DNA of 64,000 nt from Rhynochetos jubatus (GCA_027574665.1 CM050652.1:3142589-3206588); one strand, 5' to 3'. Shown: positions 48,601 to 62,246, numbered from the stretch's first letter. Made by a program: numbers and translations. The notes: generated by a model from the sequence alone, not told the origin.

Positions 48601-49751
48601 GAATTTCATCTCCAATGCCTTCAAGCTCCTTTCTCCCTGCATTTTCTGCTGCTCTTGTCCATTTAGACTTGGACCAAAATGGCTTTTACTACTTGTCTGC
48701 AGCAGGGCACAACACAGTGGGATTCTTCTCTCAGCGGGGGACTCTTGCCATATAAATAAAATAGTACAGATAAATGATTGCTTTGCCACTGGGCTTGTTC
48801 AATGGCTGATGCTTAAATGAAACAACCCACACATTCACGCAGAGGCGCATGTAAAACAGCGAGTTGGGAAGAGCAATGCCTGAGCTCTTCCCTCGCTAAT
48901 TCCAGCAGCTGGTTTGCATTAGTAAAGGCAGACTAAAACCTGAGAAAGGATCCTGAGATGTGACATCCCTGAAAGATCACGTCTTAGGGAGAGGAGACTA
49001 CAGCTAGGGGAAAACAAAAGAGAGGGGAACAAACAGGGCTCTGGGCCACTGCTGCTCTAGATTATTGCTGCCAGTTGCTTAGGCACGCGCTATATGATTA
49101 CCATTTCCAAGTGAGCCCGGATCTGTGTTTCCCTTAATGTGCTATGGCTGCTTCTCCTGACCTCTTTCACGCTGGCTATTACCTCAGCTCCACTTCCCCT
49201 CCTTTCTGATCGAATTACTAAAGCACACAGTGGAGTCTCTTGGCTCAACAAAATTTAATGACAGTGACAACAGAGGAGGATAATAAAGACAAATCAGCTG
49301 CTCCCAGGAAGGAAAGATGAAGTAACAACAGAGTGAGTTAGAAGGCTACACCATGAAGTGACCCTGGCAAGTGCATGGTCCTTGTCATCCCTTTCATCTC
49401 AGTGTATCTCTTCTGCTTTTTGGGGAATTAGGGAAGAGCAGAGAGGAGAGGGGACTGAGGCACTGGCGATTTCTGCCTTAAGCATGCACTTGCTGGGGAT
49501 CTCGGGCACATCATTCCACCTCTTCAGTGTCTCCTCCCCGAGGCTGTAAGGGTAGAACAGACCTGGAGAAGACTTTCATTAGGCAAATGGTAAAGAACGT
49601 GTCAGCTGTGGGGTTTTCCTCTCATCTGCAGCCCTGTTTACTAATGTGGTCCACAGAGTTAGTAAAGGGAATTGGTGTTTGGAAAGGAGCTCCAATAACA
49701 ACACCTTCTTTCTCAGTGCCTATAAATCCCTGGGCACACCAAATCAGTGGG

Positions 49752-49985
49752 TAGATTTAGGTTGTGTATCAGGAAAAAATTCTTCCCAGTGAGGGTGGGG
49801 AGGCACTGGGACAGGTTGCCCAGAGAAGCTGTGGATGCCCCATCCCTGGAAGTGTTCAAGGCCAGGCTGGATGAGGCTTGGAGCAACCTGGTCTAGTGGA
49901 GGGTGTCCCTGCCCATGGCAGGGGGGTTGGGACTAGATGGTCTTTAAGGTCCCTTCCAACCCAAACCATTCTGTGATTCTGTGAT
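49752..49985 (+). mobile_element. CR1 LINE 3' fragment, sense
   Basis: It starts near AAAAAATTCTTCCCAGTGAG and ends with TTCCAACCCAAACCATTC and CTGTGATTCTGTGAT. The sequence is close to the family pattern with few changes, suggesting a comparatively young copy. Confidence 0.96.
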
Positions 49986-52900
49986 AATCCAGCTCTTTCT
50001 GATAAGCTGTTCTCATGGAATCCAGTGGAAGCAGGCTTATGTCTTTGGCAAAGAAACCATACTTGGCAGGAACGCTGTGGGAGGTTGGGGCTCATGACTA
50101 ACCTTGCTCACCAGTAAGGTCAGATCAGGGATCCAGAGCTTCAGTGCACGGCATTCAGTGTGATGGGCACAGAGGTCATCTCATCCCCCACCTACAAGGG
50201 GAGAGGAGAGGTACTAATCAAACTGCATCTGAGCTTCACAGCTCACCCAGACCTCATCAAACGGGAAACCAGTTCCTGGGACTGTAGTAAATGTACCTAC
50301 CACCTTCACCTCCCTCCTAAAGACAAGCAGGGACAGAGCCTGGAATGACTGTGCCTACTGCAATTGCTTTGCTGACATTCGCCATGTCTCCAGTTGCAGA
50401 GCATTTGCTGTTTCGTGATAACTCCTGAAAAAAACCCACCCTTCTAATTGCAATTACATTCCTCGCCTCTCCCCTCCCACCAGGTTGTTAAATTGTTAAA
50501 TGTTTGCTGCATTGATCTAAAGAGCTGAGCACGAAACAGTGAGCTGTAGTTGAGACCTCCTGCAAGCTCAATAAACTTAATGGACATCCTCAAGAACTTT
50601 AACTGGGAAGATTTAGTTCCCGAAGAAGAAGGAAACAAACACCCAGAGCAGCTTTGTCTGCCTGTTGTCCCTCATTTTGCCAGAAACAGCTGTTCATGCT
50701 GGGATTAGCTCAGACGTTTGTACTGAGCAGAGGCTGACTCACAAGAACAAAATCAGATCATTACATCTCAGTGCAGGCTCCAACTGCTTCAGGCTGCACA
50801 GGGAGAGAGAAAATTAACTGGAGTAAGAGCCCAACATGCAGAAGTGCTGCACAACTTTCCTGCGGGAGAGAAGGGAGAACCTCGGCTCGGCAGGACCAGT
50901 GCTGCTGGTTTCGGGATGGGGGTCCAACCTGGGGGATGGAGGAGATGGATGCTGAGAAGACAGAGGTGGCTTGTCATACTGCTTGTCTCACTCTTGTGCC
51001 TTCCCTTAATGGAGCCCATTTGTTCAGGATTCATGTGAGACAAATGCTCAGAACAGGAGGAAGGAAATTGATTATTTTACAAAGACCCTAATTAGTCAGA
51101 AATTCCACATCCCTCCAGACACTGAGCGCATCATTTCTGGTGTGAGGAGCAAGCTGTCTCCCCATCCTATCGAAGGAGGTGGCAGAATCTTCACCCTCTG
51201 GTGCATTTCCCTTCTAAGCGTTAGGCTAGGGGCATTGGTTTGGTTGGTAGAATGGGAGGTCTGGGGTGGGAAAACGTGTTGGACTGACTGTATGAGCTGG
51301 TGAAACCCACGGGTGGAGAGCATGTGCAGAAACGCAAGACAGCATCAGATGAGCGCTCTTCATCCTCAGCTGCTCCTTGCCATACATAAGGAATGACCAT
51401 CCCTCCACCCAACAGGACAATTTAATGTGAAATAGATGATCAAAGGCAAGAGAGCAGCTACTGATGTAGCAACAATACATGGCTCTGGGACAACTTGCTT
51501 TCTGACACTGAGGAAAGCTCTGGAGGGGAGGATAGGAGAGAAGGAGGTTAAAAGATTGCTTGGACAGTCTTTCACAGTAAAGCTGTGTTTGTAACTCAGG
51601 GGCTCCTCTCTACTCATCCTGGTCAGAGGATTGCTTGTGGTTGGAAACAGCTCTGCAGACTCCTCTTATAAGTTCAGAGTAGCCCACAGGGTTTCAGCAC
51701 ACAGGCTCTCACCCCCAGTTTAATGCTGATGTGAACTCAGGGTCACCTTTCTGTGTGTTTCTGTCTTTCAGGCTAGGACTTCCTACCCCCTTTAGCCCTG
51801 TAACATAATAAACAATGACCCGAAATGATCAGTAAGCCCATTCCCCCACGGGTAAGTCATCATTGCCTGAAACAGAGCAGTGTGCACTTCTATCATCTAC
51901 TGGTGGCTGCTGCAAAGTCTTTCTTTCTCCTTTTTTTTTTTTTTCCCCCCTATTCATAACTCACTAGTGCCATGGCCCAGTAACTAAACCGCAGAGCACC
52001 AAAGCCCATAGGAAATCCCGACAGACAACACGACCTAGACTTGCTGCATCAAGGTTTAGGTACCTCTAAAGATGATGTTTATAAGCCATCCAAACTGACC
52101 CTGGGCCTTTTGCCGATGTGTCCACGATGCATGCAATTGAGGCTGCAGACAGGTTAAAATGCAGTCAACTCCAGGGAGGCTTGTTCAAAGCAGCCCCACG
52201 TGTGGGAACCAAAACCGAAGGACACAGGGTCTGGCTGCAACGGCAGAAGCAGGTTCAGCAGGGTGCAATGACGTTGCTATAATTAATGTTCCCAAAGTCC
52301 GTTTCATATTGGCCAATGACCTGGAGTTGTGTTTTACTACTCAGTGTCACCAGTTCTGCCTTGCAGGAATGGTATATGCGTACTGGTATATACATGTTGG
52401 CACCATCTCTTCTCCAGTGGGGAAACAGATGAAAGTTCACGTTTTCCCTGTGCTAGGTCACAAAGTGTTATTTTGGGCACCTTCCATAACTAATTCATTA
52501 CTTGTCATCTTGCAGAGTGAGGACAACGTAAGGCTCTGCCACATGCCGTATTGATCCCTTGACTTGATTAGTCAGTGTATTGAATACCCCTGCTTTTCTA
52601 ATCTAATTAATGCAAGATAAATACTCCGTCTTAGGGCTTGGAGTCACGTTCTGAGAGTAATCAGGGAGTGGGACTGATTAAAACCAGAAGGCTTCAGAGG
52701 TAATTTATGGACTACTTGACACTGCTGGCAGGTTGGGGTATTCTGGAGGGCTCCATGTGGTCTCTGGCTTGAAATTACGTCTTTGGCACTCTCTATGTGC
52801 AGATTCCTCCTCATCCCTCAGTATGATAACTTTCGGTTTGCAGGGATCTAATCTCTGGGGTGAGACCCAGTCATGGAGGTCAGGACATCTGTTTTCACAT

Positions 52901-53465
52901 CCCACCAGCAGTGGCACACTGTGCCAGAAAGGCAGACAAAACACAGCATGTATGACCTTAAGGAAAACATCAAATGGCATGGTTTGATAAAAATATACAG
53001 CGCCAGACACATGAGGACTTTGCTCTTGTTTAGAAATCTGTAAGCAAATAGAAATAAATGACTGAAATGTAGTTTAACTCCAGTTCGTCCCTGTTTCAGT
53101 CCAGATCTTGGTGTTTCAAGACAAGTGAATGCTCTGGGTCAGTAGGTATAACTGGACTAGGGAAGGGGATGATATTAATTTGTGTCACATGCATGAATTA
53201 ATTAACTCATCCCCACTGTGAGATAAGTAACACAACGACTGTTGTGATGAAGAGGGAAAAGAAGCAGGGGAAGTTTTCATGGCCAACTAAGGGGAGTGTT
53301 GTGGGGATGAGCTTAGTCCCAGTCACCTCCTGAGGTAAATATTTTCTCTTATGTCTGGGTGAACGGTCATAAGAGATTCATCTCCCCCCTGTTCTGTGTT
53401 GTCCTCCATCAGTGGGGGCTCTTATGACACCCTGGCCAGATGATGTTCATGCCCCCAAACCTTGA
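49986..53465. other. Intron, nothing coding seen
   Basis: Unique sequence with the T14C6 tract at 51931. An AT-rich patch around 52560-52700 (TTTTCTAATCTAATTAATGC) may be conserved non-coding DNA, but this is weak. Confidence 0.45.
51931..51950. repeat. Poly(T)14-poly(C)6 homopyrimidine tract
   Basis: T14 followed directly by C6 and preceded by TTTCTTTCTCC gives about 30 bases of pure pyrimidine. No antisense element that would explain it as a poly(A) tail is recognisable on either side. Confidence 0.95.
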
Positions 53466-53645
53466 TCATAGAGTCATGGAATGGTTTGGATTGGAAGGGA
53501 CCTTAAAGATCACCTAGTTCCAACCCCCTGCCATGGGCAGGGACACCCTCCACTAGACCAGGTTGCTCAAAGCCTCATCCAACCTGGCCTTGGGATGGGG
53601 CATCCACAGCTTCTCTGTGGAATGCGGTCCAGTGCCTCACCAGCC
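53466..53645 (-). mobile_element. CR1 LINE 3' fragment, antisense, internally deleted
   Basis: ATCATAGAGTCATGGAATGG is the reversed 3' end. The block that usually reads CTTGGACACTTCCAGGGATG is shortened here to CTTGGGATGG, a small internal deletion. Similarity ends near the repeated CACCAGCCTCACCAG. Confidence 0.93.
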
Positions 53646-55006
53646 TCACCAGTGCCTTGATGAACATCTGGGTGTGGGATCACCTCCTGCAGCCCCTCTC
53701 TGATCCTGGGAACATGTTGCAACAGAGAGTAGACATGCCATGGAGGAGAAGTGAGGAGTGGAAGGTGGAAGTCCAGTGCAGACTATGGTGAAAGTGGTCT
53801 TGAATGTGTCTGATTTTCACTGAAGGGTGGGTCAAGAGTCTTCTGCGAGTTGAGGAAAGGTGGTGGTGGGCAGTGAGGGTTGGGCCAAGGTCTGTCTTCC
53901 CTGATTGCAGTCACACTGTGCTTGGGGTGGCGTGGAAATTTTTCCAGGGAATTGGGAGCAGGGGCACAGGGTCACGATGGCAATGGCAGGGTCATTTATT
54001 CCAATTTCTTTCTTTTGCATATGAGTTTTCCCAGACAGGAGCACAGCATGTACGGCCAGGGGAAGGCAAGGGCAAGTTCAGCAGCCAGATGTAATTGCAT
54101 TTTCCTCCACAATTGCCCCCGAGGCTGAGCCAAGGCCCTTCTGCACCTGTCTCTCTCCTCACAATGCATCATAGAGAATTGGTGTAAAATCCAGTTAAAA
54201 GGCCACTGTCGGGTCTCAGCTGCTGCGGCACAAATTGCGGATGAATTTTTCCTCTCCCATATACGCCTGACGGGTTTTTGTCATCCAGCCCCATATGGCT
54301 GGGTTGCATTTCTTCTCTCGGCTTGGTCACTGGTCTCTCATCACAGCTCTGCTAGCTGCTGGTGAGCTCTTTCCGAACAAGGCCGTACTTCAGGCTCCGT
54401 GTTTTACAGCACTGTCATTACAGAAAGATATCTCTTGCTACACGTGTAAAAGGGAGCCCAAGATTGATGGGGTGTTGGAGTGCGTCATCACAAATCCAGC
54501 TGCCCCGAGGTAGCTGTGAACAGAGATGGTGCAGGGCAGGGGGGAAAGGGTAGTGGGGCCTGAGGGAGCTTTGTAGGGTACATTTATCACACTGTTGGCG
54601 GAGAGACGCAATTTATACGGACGGAGCATAAATCCTGTTTGAGTTACACAAGGCTCCATCTGGGCAGCTGAGCACCTGGGTCTGCTGAGATGCTGGAAGC
54701 TGGGGCCTGAGGTGGTGCTGCTGTGATCATCCTGCCAGCTCTCCGGCTCTTCCCCTTGCCTTTTGTACACTGCCTCTTCCCTTTTGCCTTTTGGTAACCC
54801 CCATCCTCTGCCCACCTAAGAGCCAGCCCTTCTCGCAGGCTTGTGGTACTGGCTCTGTCGAGGGGAGTGCAGGTGAGCAGGAGAGGCATTTCCGTGTGCT
54901 CTGCTCACTGTGAGGCATTTCTGCTGGAGTTACTGAATCCGCTGGAAAACTTCTGCTTTCTCCTCACCAAGCTGTTCACCTTTTAAAAGACTCCATGGTT
55001 GGCAAG
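53646..55006. other. Intron between two antisense CR1 copies, nothing seen
   Basis: Unique sequence without a recognisable exon or repeat. Confidence 0.5.
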
Positions 55007-55462
55007 ATCATAGAACCATAGAATCATAGAATGGTTGGGGTGGAAAGGACCTTAAAGACCATCCAGTTCCAATCCCCCTGCCATGGGCAGGGACACCCTC
55101 CACTAGACCAGGTTGCTCCAAGCCTCATCCAGCCTGGCCTTGGACATTTCCAGGGATGGGGCATCCACAGCTTTTCTGGGCAACCTGTCCCAGTGCCTCC
55201 CCACCCTCTCTGGGAAGAATTTCTTCCTGATATCCAATCTGAATCTCCCCGCTTTCAATTTAAACATGTTACCCCTTGTCTCGTCCTGTCCAGGCCCTTG
55301 TAAAAAGCACCCCCGCAGCTCCATTGTAGGCCCTTTCACATACTGGAAGCTGCTATAAGTTCTCCCCAGAGCCTTCCCTTCTCCAGGCTGAACAAGCCCA
55401 ACTCTCTCAGCCTTTCTTCATAGCAGAGGGGCTCCGGCCCTCAGAGCATCTCCATGGCCCTT
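55007..55462 (-). mobile_element. CR1 LINE 3' fragment, antisense, about 455 bp
   Basis: Three reversed octamer repeats (CATAGAACCATAGAATCATA and on) precede the standard CR1 3' block. The copy extends to the segment equivalent to GGCTCCGGCCCTCAGAGCAT, the longest of the antisense copies here. It lies 1.4 kb after another antisense copy of the same type. Confidence 0.96.
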
Positions 55463-56496
55463 GGAAATTATGTTGGAAATGTTCTCATTTTGCTTATCCT
55501 CAGACCATGGAAGGCATCTCTTATCTCCTTGGCTGTGCCAGTGACAATCCCTCCATGCCATGCACCGTGGCGGTGAGTGCACATGTGCACCCTCCTTCTG
55601 CATCATCAGTGCTGGCCATGGGTCCACCTGCACTCAGCCTTTCATGCAGGGAGGAGGTAATCACATTTGCTGCACTTGGAAGTTGTCACTGTGCTTGTGT
55701 CACAAGCAGGTGGGGTCCTGTGGGCTGCTGGTTGCAGATGCACCCTCACGGGTCCCCACCCTGCCCTACCTCACCTACCCCCAAAGGCATTTCAGTGTAT
55801 CACCATCACCATGCTGTGTGTTTCGTGCACAACGGTTGCTTTCAGGGATGCTTGGGCCCATTTGGATTGCGGTACAGCTGTTGTAAAGCATGGTACTGCC
55901 TGTCCAGGGATGGATTTAGTGGGGATAAGGATGCTGTCCTACTGGCTCTTGCTGGGTTACAGGCTGTACCTCCATATGCTTCCCAACAACGTATCCCCCC
56001 TGTATCTGTTAATCTTCCTCCTCACATCTTACGGGAAAGCTTGTCTGCTTTTTCATTACTCTGAAAAAAACCTCTTTTCCTTTTGGTATCATGTTTTGGA
56101 ACATGGAATAGTAGTTTCTCCGTTATTTTGTCCCTGTCATTGTACAGTCACTCTTCCCTGGATTTAGGCCATCCTTTGTGCATCCCAGTTTCCACTTCCA
56201 ATTTACAACTGCAGATTTGCTGTTTGGCGAGAGTCTGCAGACCCACACGCGGAGGGGATCCTAAGAACTTGGAATGAGCCTTGGAAATTAAATAATAAAT
56301 AAAGGCACTCCTCCCTTCCCCACACATGCCACGTGTTGCTTCAGCAAATGTTGAATAAATCACCGAGCTGTGCGGTGATAAATCTTTCATGAGATTAGGA
56401 CCATCTGAACTTCAGCGATTGTGTGGGGAATGTATAAATTTCACATGCAGATACAGTGTAAAAAAAAAATATCTTTAGATTAGTTATTAACTTTGG

Positions 56497-56530
56497 AAAC
56501 ACTTGATGAGTTTTGATTCATTAAGTGTTT
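56497..56530. promoter_or_regulatory. Near-perfect palindrome with paired NK2-type cores
   Basis: The 13-base arms at 56497-56509 and 56518-56530 match at 12 of 13 positions around an 8-base loop. The cores read CACTTGA and TTAAGTG, both NK2-class homeodomain sites in opposite orientation. It sits in about 400 bases of AT-rich, repeat-free sequence. Confidence 0.3.
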
Positions 56531-59500
56531 CACAGTCTTGTTAATTTAATAAGTACCGATGAGGCTGTAATGTAAGACAACAATCAGTAATTTGGAGGGG
56601 GGAAGTAATAAAGTAGTCATTACACAGCAGAATGTTTAATCAAAGAATGTGGAAACTTACAGTTTCACATTAATTTGAAAAGGTTGGAGATTTAAAATTA
56701 ATATTAGCTCTGACACAAGGAGGCTTTCTCTACAAGCAGATAGCTTATATAATTGCTTAGAACAGAATTAAAATGCCTGTAATTTTAATGGCTTCACCTC
56801 TTTAACTGGATCCCCAGGCTCCATAGGTGGAATAGAAACAGAGCTAAAGCAGTCGTGGTCCTTCAAATCCCCGAGTCAAACTCACCTGTGGAGACGTGGC
56901 TACCTGTAGCATTAGGGTGACAAATCACAGTGCAATTAGGCTCCCGTTGAGGAGAGCTCTTAAGCACCTGCTTAAATGTAAACAGGTACTGAAGTACCGC
57001 CCTGAATGGGAAAATCCGTAGGAAGGAAGTTAAGCATTTTATTGAACTTCAGAGCTCCAAACATGCTGACAATTCGCAGCCTCAGCAGGACTAATTGAAA
57101 TGTTCAGGGGAAACGTGGGCATTGACTAATGCTCAGTGCTCCTGAACCTTGGCCTGGTTCTGGTTCCACCCAGCCTTATCGTAGGGTCACCTTGTGCCTC
57201 ACGCAGCATCACTGCTTTCTCTTGCCTTCTGGTTGGTCTATACCTTAGTTTGGGTTAAACCTGTCAGTTTTAAGCAAGAGAAACTGAGATCGAAAACAGA
57301 GGTTTTGCATGACTCCTCTCTGGGTTATCCCTCAGTAATTTTGGGACTCGTGCCCAAATTTCAGTAAAATAAGGCACGGACCAGGATATGTGTGTTGTGG
57401 TGACTGGTGGTGGACAGCGTTCTCCGCTTGGGAAAGGGTTAAAAGCTCTTCACCCTAGGAGCAATATGGAGCATACGCACAGGTGAGGCACGTTGGAAAC
57501 TTGCCTGCAGAACAACTTCCAAATGGCATGTTTGCTCAGCGTGTACCAAAGCCTCAAAACCCAACAGAAATTGTCAAAAATGTGGCACTGTTCCATAACC
57601 GAGCATCAGAAAGGCCAGGCCATGTGCAGATAGAGCTGTCAGAATTAGATGGGAAGAGCTGAAATGTCAGTCTTCATAGCTTTGTCACTGACCTCGCTCC
57701 ACTGATTCTGTAGGTGTAAGTTGGTGTCTCAGAAGCCACGATGACACCCTCAGTGGGCAAGCGTGGGCTTACAAAAATGTTGTGATGGAGCTTCAGGAAC
57801 CACAGGGATGTGGGAGCGTTGCTTTGACAGCAAGTTGCTTGGACATCTAGGTGATGTTCTGAGATATCTCCTCCAGATTCTTACTCAAGGCTTAACAGTA
57901 GTCAAAGAAATGACCAGTCATCCATGAATCCATCCCACATTTTGTTCAGAGCCTGCAACTGTGTAAGAAATTTGGGAATCTTGGCAGTGCTCTGCAAATG
58001 TCAGACTTTGATGTTCCTCTGGTGTCCCGTGCTTGAATGGAAAGAGCTCCCAGGAAACTGAGACATACCAAGCAAGACTCTACTAGCCTGTGTCCACCAT
58101 GGAGACATCTCCATCTGACTTGTTACCTGAGACTCCACTGACAGTCGATGGAGAGACACAGTTAGTTTTGTGCTGTGGCCCATCTCACTTATTTAGGTGT
58201 CTATTCTAGGATTAGACTGTCTGTGCCTGTAAGTGGGTATTTGTCGCATGGAGAAGAAAAGGGCCAGGTGGATGTTGCTTCTGGGTGGCCAGCTCCAAGA
58301 TGACAAAACCAAGTCATGGCATAAGGATTTCTGAAGCAAGGGCAGCTGGGTGCGTTCTTCTTAGAGCTGCTGATGCTTCACGTTTTCCTGGGCAAGCCTC
58401 ATAATTCTACGACTGATTATAGTCACATTTCTCCTTATCCCGATGGGGTACAGTCTGCCCAGGACTCTTCATTTAGTGCAATTATGTGGAGGGCAGGGCA
58501 ATGCTCTCCAGCTAAGGAGAGTGGGAATCATGGGCTGACAAGCAGCAGGAACAGGCAAATGTGATCTAATTTTTCCTCTGTCTGGACTTAGCTTAGGTAA
58601 CTGGGACAAATCTGTCCAGCAACACTTTGTCACTTCTTCAGGTGGGCTGTCCAGACTTTCTCCCAGCCGAGGGCAGGGAGAGCAGAGCACGGTTGCCTCA
58701 GGAGGCCTAGTCGCTGGGAAAGCCAGCTTGTGATTCAGCTTGGAGAGCACCATTAGCAGGCAGAAAAGGTGGACTAATTAGATGGGTTTCAGGCCTGCGT
58801 GGGCTCAGTGTTTGCTTTGCTGCTGCTGCACGTGTCCTCTGGGACTCCCGAATATGGAAAAGAGCTAACTTTGATAAAACAAGAGCAGAAACACTGTCCA
58901 GTTTGCAATAGTCTTCCATCCTGCTTCCAGCATGCAAATCATCATCTCTGGTCTTTGGGTGAAAAAGGATTTTTACTCTGCCTTTTACTGCTCTTCCAGG
59001 GAAGGAGTGAAAATCCTCGTTGTATTCTGGAAAGAAAGCATCCCACACAAAGCATGGTTGGTCTCCTTAAAGGAGTCTGTTAATTTGGTAAGGAAGTGTG
59101 TATGTTTTTGTGGATCTCCACCACTTTGGAGAACAACTACCCTTTAAAGACAGCCAAGAGACCAATTAAAGGGTAATGCACACACTTAATCTTCTTGCAG
59201 TCTGTGATCACATTTATATTTTCTCCTCCATCAGACACGTACATGGATGACTGTGGCCAGCAAAATGTGTGCTGTGGCCTTTCAGCCCATCTACATGGGC
59301 TTAACATGAGCTGTAGGTTAGGGTCTCCTTAGTCTGGTCAAGGCCTTCAGACCCACTGTCCTCCGCCTTGGGTGCATATTTTATCTTGCAAGCTGTTGGG
59401 TAAAGGGCTGCTGTCTCTTCTCTCTAATATATAGCTGTTCATTTCTCTCCCTTCCAGGAGAATAAAATGAAATTATTTTTTTCTTTGCAGAACATTTGAA

Positions 59501-60007
59501 CCATGTTCATTGTTTTAATGTCATTGTGGTAAGAGGAGGAAGAAACAACAAATATCTGAATTTCAGTTTGATCGCACTTGATGGGTATATTCCTTTATGG
59601 AGGACTGGCAGGCATAACAAGGGAAAAATTGTTAACTGTCAGCTTTTCTCCTAACTTTACTCCTGCACAGCTGCAACCTTCTCCTATTTTTTTACATTAT
59701 TTTCTGTGCCCACTGAGCCCATTTGCTCTATATTTCGAATGCAGTTTTCATTGGTTGTACCCCTGGATTAATAGGTCATACTTTCAAATGATCTACGTTC
59801 TTCCAAATAAAGTTCTCACTAAGATTTTTTTTAATGGTTATTTTTATTATGTACTGTCATGGCATCAGGAGATGAATAACAATAAGGAGGCAAAGACACC
59901 CAATATTTATAAGGTGATTGCAAACTACCATGGGTTCTCAGGTGGTTATATGCTCAGCAAAGACACTTCTGTGGGGGTGAATAGTATTTTCCTAATATAT
60001 TGGTGTG

Positions 60008-60076
60008 GGTGGATGGATGGATGGATAGATGGATGGATGGATAGATGGATGGATGGATGGATGGATGGATGGATGA
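60008..60076 (+). repeat. (GGAT)n tetranucleotide microsatellite
   Basis: About 17 tandem GGAT units, interrupted twice by GATA units (ATGGATAGATGGATGG). In one frame it reads WMDGW and WIDGW repeats, which has no coding meaning. The interrupted length suggests moderate polymorphism. Confidence 0.97.
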
Positions 60077-62246
60077 TTTGTAAGTTCTACTGATTTTGCT
60101 ACAAAGAAGAAATCAGATTTTCCAACTAGACCTGCACACACTGCTCTGGTCCTGCTAGCTCTGCCAGGTTATGTACCAGTGGATATGGAGGAAACGGGAG
60201 GTCGTCTTGGAGAGGGACGAGATGAATTGCAATAAAATTTGTATCTTTTCTTTGGCAAAAGGCACACGATCTTCCGTGACAAAGGAGTGGGAATGAAAGG
60301 ACTGGCTTTGAAGGGGAAAGTAGAGGTAGCAAAATGGCACAAAACCTGTAATGATTCTGTAGTGATCGTGGGAACAGGGAAAAATGTTGATGTAGATGAG
60401 GAAGGATGAAATTAATGATGGCTGACATGTGTTTGATCAGAAGAATGGCGCAGAAGAAACCTGGAGGGGACAGGGGTTTGGGTACCGGTGTGCACGCACA
60501 TATTTGGGTGTTGGCATGTGTGTACAGACACCTGGTTAAGCAGCAAATTGTTACAACAGGTATGTAGAGGTAAGAATTGATAATCTAATTTATTCTTAGG
60601 CTTTTTTATTTTATTTTGAAAAAAATTAAAGAAGCCCAGCCTGCAACCAAAATTCTAAGCACAGGGTTTTCTCTATTCTGAAATGAAATTATTAGAGCCT
60701 CGTCTGTATAGCCAAATGGTCAGATCCAGAAAGGGAAAGCCTCAGATTTGAGGAACTGAGTCAAATGAAAGAAGGGAAGAAGGGTGTCTCCCTTTTGCTG
60801 ATAACTTTCAGAGCAATGGGAAGTTTCCCAGGGCATGTCTGTATTGACTGTCGTGATGGCTTAGCCCATGCTGTGATTCAGGGAGTCCTCATAGTGGTGA
60901 AAGTAAGTAAACTTTCCACAAAGGTGGAAGGGGAGGGCTGGAAGCACTTGTATGTGGCTGGGTGTTAGATCTACAGGGAAATCTTGCATCTTGTCTAGAG
61001 GAAGGATGCTCTGACCTCAGACCACTGAGGGATTTATGCAGCACATGAAGTACCGGGCATAGCCAAGAGCTGTAAATAGCCAGGAGCTTTCAAATCCAGC
61101 ATTTCCTTACCACCTTCCCAGGAGTGGTGGCCCAGACCACATTCAGTCTCAGACAGTCTGAGTGCAGGAGCAGGGCTGCATTTATCTCACACACCACACA
61201 GGCTTAGCTCTTTGACCCTTGGGGAAGCAGCCGTGAGGCGGTGGGGATGGGGGACAAGGACATCCTCAGCGCACCGTGCTTGGCCACACCATGGAGGAAT
61301 CGGATGCTGCGATGAGTCAGTGCGTAACAGCAGTGCTACTGATCGGGACGGCTGTTCCTGAGAGTATTTGCAAAGCAGACGCTGGCCCGGAATTAACTCC
61401 ATCTGTTTCAGAAGCAGGGAGTGTGCTGCCTGTGTTGTGTAATGCCAGAGATTTCACACCGAGCTGAGCAGTCCTGGTTCACTTTCCAACAAACTCTGCC
61501 TTCCACAAGTCATTGCATGACAGCTGTCCCAGGGAGAGCAGTCTGCTGTGCTGGACAGACGCACGGACCTGTCCAGGCTGGCAGACGGTTTTCTTGAACA
61601 AACCCTGCAGGAATTTCTCAAATCCCTCTGTAGCCCCAAACCATATTCCACATACCAACTGTGATAACTTTAAGGGGACAGTAAACAATCCAGCCTGCTG
61701 TTCTTCAGCACTGCCAGACCCCGGCTGTCTCTACAACCAGCAATGTGAGAATTGCCTTCAAACCACCTACTACATACGTGTGCTGAATATGTTTCATGGC
61801 TGTTTCTCTCCATTCACTGCACGGGGAGCCAAATCTGCCATTCTGGGGTAACAGGGCACCGAGCTGGATGTTAGGTACTTAACTGTGGCTCGGGCACCAC
61901 AGTTGTTGGGCTGATGTCCTACAGTTGCTCCACCACCCTCTAAGATGATGCAGAGATGCCGTAGACTTACATCGCGGACTCTAAGATGCCATAAAACTGT
62001 AAGATGATCTTGTTTTAGTGAATGGAAATATCTATGACGTTCCTGGTGATATCCATGACTTAACTTCCCTGGCTGCATTGTCCCTGCTTACCAAACAAGG
62101 TGTATGAAACAATCCTCAGTCCTCAGTCACAGTTTTCTACTTCTCTCTATTTTTTCCCTCTCCTGGAATGCCTATTGGAACACAGGGATGTATGGTGACA
62201 GATCCTACAGAAGAGACCCCTGCTCTTGACCAGTAGCTTTTAAATG

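Larger units (their letters stand above)
39347..49751. other. Longest CR1-free stretch, over 10 kb of intron
   Basis: No CR1 or other known repeat family was recognised. It holds the TA repeat (40025), the SOX-like inverted repeat (42132) and a 23-bp duplication (42639). The string GCAGTAAAAAATGAA occurs at 46874 and 46998, 124 bases apart, origin unknown. Open frames at 39508, 42641 and 48325 (minus) have no family features. Confidence 0.45.
55463..62246. other. Intron, nothing coding seen
   Basis: It holds the AT-rich block at about 56330-56790 with the NK2-type palindrome, and the GGAT microsatellite at 60008. The open frame at 55507-56064 shows no family features. Confidence 0.45.

Noticed and set aside
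55507..56064. 185-codon open frame on the plus strand beginning near an antisense CR1.
   Set aside because: No family features, no convincing splice or promoter signals, and another frame of similar length overlaps it.
59578..60093. 171-codon open frame with a WMDG-type repeat tail.
   Set aside because: The repetitive tail is the GGAT microsatellite read in frame; the rest has no family features.
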